Source: Lumbricus terrestris (Eukaryota; Annelida; Clitellata; Crassiclitellata; Lumbricidae). From it: a stretch of 64,000 nucleotides of DNA. Of the stretch, positions 56,002 to 64,000 are shown piece after piece. The translations under genes were made by a program, and so were the position numbers. Location of the stretch: contig OX457042.1 in the NCBI GenBank assembly GCA_949752735.1, forward strand, positions 25,946,612 through 26,010,611, written 5' to 3'. Each line of letters starts with the position of its first letter. The stretch's first letter is position 1. Below the pieces are notes generated by a model. That model saw only the letters and a list, made by a program, of their open reading frames with translations, ran no database searches and was not told the origin of the DNA.

Positions 56002-57720
56002 AGATAACGCTGATAACGCCAGACAGTCCCAACTCCCACGCACGTTTATTATAAGGGAGAGAACACGTTGGCCTATATATAAAGAAGCAGTGCGTTGATT
56101 TGCTTTGTTATAGTACAACAGCATCACAGAGCAACTAACCAATAATAGTCTGTATAACAATCGTGTAACAATATAGCAAATCAGCAATAATATATTAGTT
56201 TGCCTTCTGTCTACATAATATGTGTATTTTGTAATATTGTAAGTCGATATTCATGCTTACATCTACCAATGTTGCAAACACACATCTATAGGCCTACGCC
56301 TACATAAACTCACAAACACACACGCAATCACATCTTCACAAACACATCATAAACTATACACTCACGTGCATATATTGCATAATGCATGTATAATCATACA
56401 TGTATATAGTGCATACGATTGGCAGCTAATTCAAACGGTATATATAGACCACTTGCAGAAATCCATTTTATCTGTATTTATACACACACCTCATGATGCA
56501 CGTAGGCGCCCTGTCAATCTGATTGACGAGGTTTTACGTGGTTTTGAGTGTGCTTACATGTCGGCTTATGTAATATGAATAGCTAGATAAGCACATGAAA
56601 TATGCATTGGCTGTAAATCACGCTTGTAAGGTGCGTATCTATGAGAGGTTAGTTTACTCTTGTTAATAATCAGAATCTTTAAGAGTTGTAGGTCTACAGA
56701 TAACCGGAATATTTACATTTGTCAGTTAATACGAGCATTGATGACGGTTTTATCGCTTCGTCCGAATTGCCTTATCGGTTTTGGAGGGTATGTGTTTCTC
56801 GTTCTTCAACTTCAAGAATCGTGGAGATCCGTGTGAACTGGGTCCATGTTCCTGCATGACTCCTCAGAGGAGTATACATCACTGGTCTTATTCGGAGACG
56901 TAATGTCTGCTTCGTTCAGACATTTATGCGGCCATAACTGACCAATAATATCAAGATTCATTGATCACTGTCTTGACGCATAGACCTATAATATCGATCG
57001 CGGCGAACATGATTATTTAGTGTTATGCATGGCGAGCGCCGATAGACATTAATCGCAATCTTTTTAGGTCTAGTAATAGATTAGCTTTAGCAGAAAGTTT
57101 TGTCTATTTTTCAAAGGTCGCTATCAGGTATGGCGGCGCTATAAATTGAGCTACACGTCTCTATGCTTTCCCTAGACAATTTACATCTTCAAGGCGCCAT
57201 CTCTTCGCACCCGCAACGTCTGGTCTCGTGAGAAAAAGATTTGACAAGTGGGTTTACCTAACAGTTTAACTTTCAATTAACTAATTGCTATCCGCATGCT
57301 TGTGCAGATAGATCTGTAGTAATAAACATAGGCTTACAGTTACAAGGCTTACAGTTACAATGAGTTGATCCGGTCAGACGATATTCTAAGAACACATCCA
57401 TTATCCTAAATCCAAACATACTAGGCTTATAAATATTATAATATCATCCATTTGATGACAGCCGCATTTTTGAAGATTATGGTAATAAACATACATAATA
57501 GATATATAGATCTACAACGTGTTGATCAAGACAGATCAGCACATAAATATTCCTAAATAAAAAAATCGTATAATATATCATCTTAATGATGGCAGCCTTC
57601 CTCATCAAGTCAACTCTACAATTTGCCTGCACGGCATGTCATGATGACATGACAACAGCTCTGTTGGCGTGCAGAGCAACGACCGACCGGATATACAGCT
57701 GCGAATCTGACTAATCATTC
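56002..57720. other. AT-rich unique-looking spacer
   Basis: About 1.7 kb without long frames, tandem repeats or TIR pairs that I can see, apart from short CA-rich stretches near 56280-56340. Confidence 0.35.
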
Positions 57721-57724
57721 CATC

Positions 57725-57754
57725 ATGGCTCAGCCATTTCTCTATGGCTGAGCC
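57725..57754. repeat. 12-bp inverted repeat (hairpin)
   Basis: TGGCTCAGCCAT, 6-nt spacer, ATGGCTGAGCCA: perfectly complementary arms. Confidence 0.85.
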
Positions 57755-57892
57755 ATTTCTCTGTCCTCAAGGCGTCAACTTTTCTCAACGGTTGAGCGAT
57801 GCAATGAACCGTTTTCGGACGAGTCATGCATGGATGTTATGCTGCATGACAATGCATGATCTCGTCAAGCGCAGCTGATCCACCGACCTTTC

Positions 57893-58128
57893 GTGCGACT
57901 GTCTGTCTGTCTCTGTTGTCTGTCTGTCTTCCTGTCTGTCCGTCCGTCTGTTTGCCTGTCTGTTTGTATGTGTGTCTGTAGCCTATGTGTGTCTGTCTGT
58001 CTGCCTGTCTGTCCGTCTGTCTGCCTGTCTGTAGCCTGTGTCTGTCTGTATGTATGTGTGTCCATCTGTCTGTCAGTAAACAGGTTTAATTGTTTCTGTC
58101 TGTCTGTCCGTCTGCCTGCCTGTCTGTA

Positions 58129-58171
<43 letters not shown>

Positions 58172-58196
58172 TTGTCTGTCTGTCAGCAAACAGGTT
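57893..58196. repeat. (TCTG)n microsatellite with duplicated islands
   Basis: TCTG units. AAACAGGTTTAATTG near 58078 recurs as AAACAGGTTTCATTG near 58187, so a block of about 109 bases was duplicated. Confidence 0.85.
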
Positions 58197-58441
58197 TCAT
58201 TGGAAGAATATTGGCTCTTCATCTCGCTGGTAATGACGCATGCAAATTGCTGGGCACCATCTGTGACAGACCGAAGATTGATTACCACGCAAATGATGTT
58301 GACAAACTCTTGGACCGTACGACATGACATCTGAGAAGAGGCTTGCGTTTAAGTAGGTGTATGAACAGCGCTAAAGCAATTCGCTGAATGAATTAACGAA
58401 GAAAACGAATGAAGAACGGAGAGAGCGAACGAAGGAATGAT

Positions 58442-58798
58442 GGCTTTTTTAACACCTGCTGCAGTTCTACACAAAATGTGCAGTTGTGAATGAATTTGTG
58501 CAGTTGTAAAAGCACTCCTATGCAGTGAAAATCATTAGAAAAAGGTAATTTCAGCCGGTTCACCACTTAAGAAGAAGGACCTGTGCAGTGAAAAATAATC
58601 ATGCAGCTGCAGGAAGGCGAAATTTAAATATTTAAAGTGGAAGCAGACGACCAGATTTTTTCGCCGCCGACTTGCGACTTTTTGGGGAAAATTTTCAGAA
58701 ACGACTTTTAATAAATGTGATGAGAAATTTGCGCCAACAAAGCCAGATTAGAAAAGCATCCTGGTTGTGCAGTTCTAAAAATTTATTCTAAAAAGTCT
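58442..58798. mobile_element. Longer relative of the CAGGGC MITE family
   Basis: The left end GGCTTTTTTAACACC with TGCAGTTCTACACAAAATGT and the right end TGCAGTTCTAAAAATTT match the 59127 element. The interior is expanded with CAGACGACCAGATTTTTTCG, which differs from the short copies. The terminal CAGGG/CCCTG is mutated. Confidence 0.65.
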
Positions 58799-59126
58799 TG
58801 GAAGTAACAACTTATTGTCTGCTGTTTCCAGACATGACACAGACGATCTTTCCCCCGCAGACCAAGTGGAAGAAGAAATTTCCTCGGAATTGTAAAGATC
58901 TCTACGCGTTTAGATCGATAAGTTCGCAATATTCGTATATAACACGGCCCGCCATCTTGAGCGGGAGGTCATTTTGAGCGTCATCAATTGGAACTCTGCC
59001 AGTATTTATGCGCTCTTGGGAACAGCCACGAGTGCGCTCGTAAATCGGTTTTAGTACGTCTAAAATTGACACGTATTTGGGCGTGAATAGATCCATTCTG
59101 AAAAACATAATTCACTCTCGTTCTTG

Positions 59127-59321
59127 CAGGGCTTTTTTAACGTGCAGTTGTACACAAAATGTGCAGTTCTAAATGGATTTGTGCAGCTGAAGAAGCACTA
59201 CTGTATAGCTAAAACTAGCTAAAAATGTTCATTGTCCTCCGATTGGAAGTAATTTGCCATGGAGGATGGGAAAGGAAAGAAGGAGTTGCGCAGTTCTAAA
59301 AATTTCTTAAAAACAGCCCTG
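59127..59321 (+). mobile_element. CAGGGC MITE, 195 bp, perfect TSD (reference)
   Basis: The left end CAGGGCTTTTTTAACGTGCA and right end TTTCTTAAAAACAGCCCTG are imperfect inverted repeats. The flanks CGTTCTTG at 59119-59126 and 59322-59329 are identical. TGCAGTT- or TGCAGCT-type decamers recur in the interior. No coding sequence. Confidence 0.95.
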
Positions 59322-59329
59322 CGTTCTTG

Positions 59330-59850
59330 GTTCTCAGTCAATTGTCACAGCTTAGAAAAATTATAAGCGAAACGGTTCAAGACCCAAAATGGACGCGAAA
59401 GGTGCGTTCGACTGATGCTCGGTATAGGATTCGGACTTGACTCAGAGTAAAGTCGGGTCTACGTATGACACACGGATCAGAAAGAGTAGGCTCAGTAGGC
59501 TGAAGATGGCGCCTTCAAATTTTGAAATTATTCAAATTATTTTGAAATTATATCAAATTTTCAAATTACCTGCAAAGCAAATACTTTCGAATAAATCATT
59601 TGCCCGACGTCTGGTCAGTTGATGCTGAAACAATTTGAATTTATTACGAATGTCAAATTGAATTTAACAAGCGACTATGATATCTTCCATGCTATCTATT
59701 ATCATGTTATGACTCTAACCATGTCGAGATGCGCCGATGGTGACACTACCCGCATCCACTGGGAGTTATGTGCATCTATCTTGATTTACTTGAAGTTAGT
59801 CGCAATTTTTCTCTGTTCAAGGCCTCAGTAGTCACTATACGTCCAACTCT
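59330..59850. other. Unique-looking spacer
   Basis: Frames of 61-70 codons at 59437-59831 are unrecognised. Confidence 0.3.
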
Positions 59851-59861
59851 TATTGTATTGT

Positions 59862-60053
59862 CAGGGCTTTTTTAACGTGCAGTTGTGCACAAATGTGCAG
59901 TTATAAATGGTTTTGTGCAGTTGTAAAAGCACTTCTGTTCAGTTAATACTAGCAAAAAGGTCATTGTCCTCCGATTGGAAGTAATTTACCATGGAGGATG
60001 GGAAAGGAGAGAAGGGGTTGTGCAGTTCTAAAAATTCCTTAAAAACAGCTCTG
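59862..60053 (+). mobile_element. CAGGGC MITE, 192 bp
   Basis: CAGGGCTTTTTTAACGTGCA at the left, TTCCTTAAAAACAGCTCTG at the right. The flanks TGTATTGT and TGCATTGT match 7 of 8. Same family as 59127 and in the same orientation 540 bases away. Confidence 0.93.
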
Positions 60054-60545
60054 TGCATTGTCGCACAACTTTCGCTCTTTTTACACTATTAATATATACC
60101 ACCAATTCTATGGATCCACGTTGGAAGAAAATATACTCCGAGTACGGTACAAACCTAACTTTGTTCCGAGCCCTAAAGTGCAACCGACCCGCCGATGTGT
60201 AAATTTTTTCCGATTCGTGAAAATGGTAGACCCCTAGATCATTATTATTGTGTATTATTTTTAAGATCCTGTCGTTTGTTGAAATCGCATCATGGTGGTT
60301 GGCGCCCTCTCGCTGCCTCTGGAGTTATTGTCTTGATGTTCTGCTTTATTGTTTGTGATAAAGACCAATGCAGAATTGTAGAGGATATCAGTTATAGCCA
60401 TTCTGCGGTTGTACCAATGTATTTTCAGAGTAGGCCTAGATTCCCGCCTGCAAGCATTACGATATGATTTATATTATGTGCTTCATAAAACATAATGGAA
60501 CTAATACGAACCGCAGACTTTAAGACTTCGCAAAAATTGAAACAG
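60054..60545. other. Unique-looking spacer
   Basis: A 90-codon frame at 60195-60467 (+) has a hydrophobic stretch (ASGVIVLMFCFIV) but no recognised family. Confidence 0.3.
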
Positions 60546-60549
60546 AGTG

Positions 60550-60592
<43 letters not shown>

Positions 60593-60600
60593 GTGCTGGT
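60546..60600. repeat. (GT)n then (GGTGCT)n microsatellite
   Basis: About 20 GT units followed by GGTGCTGGTGCTGG. Confidence 0.9.
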
Positions 60601-60819
60601 GCTGGTCTGTGTGTGTTTCTTTTTGTGGTGGGGTGTTTATGTATTTGTGCATGTGGGGAAAGCAACGTTGGGTAGTCGTCAAATTATGGGTGCTATTTCT
60701 TTTGAAAGTTTATATGAGGTATATCTATAAACCATGGTAGAGCTTGATTGTGCGCTCCTACATGCAGATCACGCGCTAGAGGTTACTCGATACACCTAGG
60801 TGACACAGAGTGACCGCAT

Positions 60820-60916
60820 GTAGTAGCAGTAGCAGTAGTAGTAGCAGTAGTAGTAGTAGCAGTAGCAGTAGCAGTAGTAGTAGCAGTAGTAGTAGTAGCA
60901 GTAGCAGTAGTAGTAG
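60820..60916. repeat. (TAG)n/(CAG)n trinucleotide array
   Basis: TAG and CAG triplets interspersed. Confidence 0.9.
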
Positions 60917-60919
60917 TGG

Positions 60920-61965
60920 CTGTTTATTGATAGAGCATCAACCAAATACAAAATAATAGCAATCAGTACAAAACTCAATGACTTTCGAGTGATTGGTGCT
61001 TAAGTCCACCAATAAGGTCAAAGGATTAATCTAAAAAGGTCGTACACATAATTATATGGACCCGCTGAGGCTGGATTGACCCTTCCTTTCTCGAAAACAT
61101 TTTGCTGTTGTAAAACAGTTTAAAAAAACACGTTACAAATGAAACGAACACAAACTGAAACTAAATAACAAACAGATAAAAAATAAATTGTGACCAATGG
61201 TTTGTCTTGGCTTGTCCGATGCGCAGCGTTTAATCCAGGCATGTCGGGGGGGAGTTCCCCCTAGGAATGGCATTTCATCCAGAAGACCCTTGAGCTGTTA
61301 TTAGAATGTACATGGGTAATATTCCCACAGAAAAATCGGACAGGCTGCAGGTGTTGAAGCATGAAGTGTTGTTGCATGAAGCATATCCGGTGATATGCAT
61401 GATCTTTTTGGAAAAAAGAAGAGAGCGATTAAAAAAGGTAATCAGATTTCAAGGCACAGCGTTTAGCATGTTTTCTGAAATTTTAGGAGAAAAACGACCG
61501 TTTGACCTTTACTCCCACCCCAGAAACGTTAATTCCCCAAACCATGGGACTAGATTAAATACTGCTTGATGCGTCTAGTGGATACGCTTCAAATGCCTAT
61601 TTAAAGCCATATTTACTGGGCGGTATGATGGAGATTTGGGAGCAAATCTTCGCGATGGTTTTGTGATAAGTCACCAGCCGGTAGAGACCCGTCTGATCTT
61701 ACTTATTATTGCCTGAGCAGGTTTTTACAGTTTGACTACTGTTACAAAAGTCGATGAATAGGTTAGATTTGCAAACGAAGATGGTTTTATGGCAAAATTT
61801 AAAATACGCTTCGTGGGATTCAATTTCTTTTTAGGCGTCACCCTGCGTCGCCTTACGCTTCTAAGAAGTTTCCAAGGTGCGCACGCGTAAGCAAAAATAC
61901 GTAACTCCAATATTTTCCCATTTTAGTAGGCCTATGCCAATTTGCCACTTAGTCAGAGAAAAAAC
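60920..61965. other. Unique-looking spacer
   Basis: An 87-codon frame at 61306-61569 (+) has charged, protein-like sequence (FLEKRRERLKKVIRFQG) but no recognised family. No promoter evidence. Confidence 0.3.
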
Positions 61966-62842
61966 AGGGGCGGCAGTCACGACATAAGTGTATCTCGTAC
62001 TCTAGGCATAAACATGGTCTACATCCGAGTAACGATTTAAAACGGTAGTCATGGGTGAGACATAAACCTTTGCTCTGCGAGTAACGCTACGCCCATTCTC
62101 GGGCAGGTGTAAGTCTCTACTCCTTAAGATGGCGGCTGTTTATGACTCGAAACTCGTTGCATTCGACCACACTTTACATGTCAAAACGTGTTTAAAACGT
62201 CTGCAATGAACTCGTATCATTCGTCGACGGCGAACATTATACTGGCTTTTATTTTCGCCGTCACAAAATATTAAAATTTGGCTAAATACCATAGTAAATT
62301 GCATTCGAAGTGCCGCGTTACAGTCGGCCTACCAAATCGTGGGTCGCTTACCTAACGTAGCGACCCTTTTATCTGTTGTAATTAGTTTGTTCTAGCGACA
62401 GCTTGCATATTAAACTCCCCAATAAATCAAACGCATGCCACGTGAAAATAGACAGTTCGAGAAACCAACAAGAAATAGCTCCTTTAATAATTTTAATTCG
62501 GCGACCACTATCTGAAACCGGTTACGGTTTCAACAGATTCTATCTTCGCATCACCGTTCTATTCAAAATCTTTTCAACTTTCTCGCTATGTAATTTTCTT
62601 CCTATAAGCTTACCTTTGTAAATAACGTTCACTCAAATAATTATTATTTGCTCTTATCAAGCCTCGTAATTTTTGGTATTAAATGTGCATCGTTTTGCCT
62701 TGCGGCCGTCTATCCACTTGCTTACTTATCGTCGGAAACAGCTGGATATAAATATAGTAAGTAGGCTGTGCGCGTGCGCGATACCCTAGAAATCTATAAC
62801 CACCGCTTTAGTCAGAAGAATAGATAATCCAACGTCTACGCT
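61966..62842. repeat. 1.14-kb tandem duplication, copy 1
   Basis: Begins CAGGGGCGGCAGTCACGACA. It includes AAGATGGCGGC near 62128 (a YY1-like motif), a TATA-like GATATAAATATAG near 62745 and GTGCGCGTGCGCG near 62768. The same sequence restarts at 63105, an offset of 1139 that grows to 1153 through small insertions. Some 265 bases after copy 1 (62843-63104) may complete the unit. No gene recognised. Confidence 0.93.
62740..62782 (+). promoter_or_regulatory. TATA-like promoter candidate in the duplicated unit
   Basis: GGATATAAATATAG followed about 12 bases later by GTGCGCGTGCGCG. Both are kept in the second copy (63897-63936). No transcript can be proposed from sequence alone. Confidence 0.25.
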
Positions 62843-63104
62843 TGCTCATGACTACCATACAAGAGTAAAACATATCGCAAGAATACTTATGACCTAGAGG
62901 AGCCTTTACATACGGCGTACAGTACACCTAGGCCATGACTGCCGGCCCTGGTAATCAGAAGTTATACCCCGACTAAGCAGTGAAAATTCGCTGGGCCTAT
63001 GGAAAGCTCTTCACCACATTTGAATGAACCGAGTTACCTTTAAACCTAAACGGCATTCATGCATAATGTTATCCTAACTCGGTGCGTAGCCTACCGCTAA
63101 TCTT

Positions 63105-64000
63105 CAGGGCGGCAGTCACGACATACGTGTATCTCGTACTCTAGGCATAAACATGGTCTACATCCGAATAACGATTTAAAACGGTAGTCATGGGTGAGAC
63201 GTAAACCTTTGCTCTGCGAGTAACGCTACGCCCATTCTCGGGCAGGTGTAAGTCTCTACTCCCTAAGATGGCGGCTGTTTATGACTCGAAACTCGTTGCA
63301 TTCGACCACACTTTACATGTCAAAACGTGTTTAAAACGTCTGCAATGAACTCGTATCATTCGTCGACGGCGAACATTATACTGGCTTTTATTTTCGCCGT
63401 CACAAAATATTAAAATTTGGCTAAATACCCTTGGAAATTGCATTCGAAGTGCCGCGTTACAGTCGGCCTACCAAATCGTGGGTCGCTTACCTAACGTAGC
63501 GGCACTTTTATCTGTTGTAAATAGTTTGTTCTACCGACAGCTTGCATATTAAACTCCACAATAAATCAAACGCATGCCACGTGAAAATAGACAGTTCGAG
63601 AAACCAACAAGAAATAGCTCCTTTAATAATTTTAATTCGGCGACCACTATCTGAAACCGGTTACGGTTTCATCAGATTCTATCCCCACATCACCGTTCTA
63701 TTCAAAATCTTTTCCACTTTCTCGCTATGTAATTTTCTTCCTATAAGCTTAATTACCTTTGTAAATAACGTTCACTCAAATAATTATTATTTGCTCTTAT
63801 CAAGCCTCGTAATTTTTTGTATTTAGACTATATTAAATGTGCATCGTCTTGCTTTGCGGCCGTCTATCCACTTGCTTACTTATCGTCGGAAACAACTGGA
63901 TATAAATATAGTAAGTAGGCTGTGCGCGTGCGCGATACCCTAGAAATCTATAACCACGGCTTTAGTCAGATGAATAGATAATCCAACGTCTACGCTTGCT
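63105..64000. repeat. 1.14-kb tandem duplication, copy 2 (runs off window)
   Basis: Direct copy of 61966-62842 with scattered substitutions (for example AGTAACG to AATAACG and GCGACCC to GCGGCAC) and two small insertions near 63750 and 63825. The window ends inside it, so more copies may follow. Confidence 0.93.

Noticed and set aside
57121..57160. GCGCTATAAATTGAG as another SINE tail
   Set aside because: Only about 12 bases match and the GGGAGCGCCTCTGAG block is absent.
62923..63010. Possible 5S rRNA-like or snRNA-like segment in the duplicated unit
   Set aside because: Only short words resemble 5S RNA (AAGCAG, GGGCCT). The internal promoter boxes and overall length do not match, and no U1, U2, U4, U5 or U6 signature was found.
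62403..63826. Similar 72- and 94-codon frames in both copies of the tandem duplication
   Set aside because: They begin at a TTG rather than ATG, differ at several residues and in the C-terminal reading, and similarity simply follows the DNA duplication.

Overview
This window is eukaryotic and looks like repeat-saturated, gene-poor intergenic DNA from an invertebrate animal genome assembly. It has a 200-base run of N (assembly gap), kilobase-scale tetranucleotide microsatellites, tRNA-derived SINEs, 3' ends of CR1-like LINEs, and many hAT and Tc1/mariner-type DNA transposons. I cannot name the species. The mix, including a foldback element and a SINE with a CORE-like centre, would suit a marine deuterostome such as an echinoderm, but that is inference. 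I found no convincing protein-coding host gene. Nearly every long open frame is a translation of a microsatellite.

Layout: 1-4.5 kb holds polypyrimidine tracts, a LINE tail and AT-rich unique sequence. At 4.8-11.2 kb there is a hAT element and a large (CATA)n/(TATG)n array, interrupted by one SINE and by two roughly 2-kb DNA transposons that share the terminal sequence TAGGGTGGTC. At 11.7-15.5 kb there are SINEs, simple repeats and a promoter-like cluster (E-box, CRE, TATA). At 15.5-19.8 kb there is a nest: a 2.16-kb hAT with an exact 8-bp target duplication carries two smaller hAT-like elements, next to a LINE 3' end cut by another hAT and followed by a 426-bp hAT-like element. At 20-35 kb there are long microsatellites, the assembly gap, several SINEs and minisatellites. 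At 35.9-37.1 kb there is a Tc1/mariner-type element with a broken DD37D transposase. At 37.8-46 kb there are minisatellites (38, 18 and 30 bp), MITEs and a perfect 44-bp-arm palindrome. At 46.9-47.3 kb there is an intact-looking tRNA-Arg(CCG) gene followed by a tRNA-like SINE. At 50.7-51.4 kb there is a 700-bp foldback element with a 9-bp target duplication. At 52-60 kb there are more hAT-like MITEs, LINE tails and a SINE. From 61.97 kb to the end there is a 1.14-kb direct tandem duplication that runs off the window.

The parts interact as a transposon ecosystem. The SINE carries the same 3' tail motif as the LINE ends, which suggests it borrows the LINE reverse transcriptase. Its CATA-type tail adjoins several of the tetranucleotide arrays. 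Many different small elements have 8-bp target duplications, pointing to hAT transposases as the main mobilising activity. Several of these otherwise different elements also share an internal motif, GGTCGTCAGAAA.
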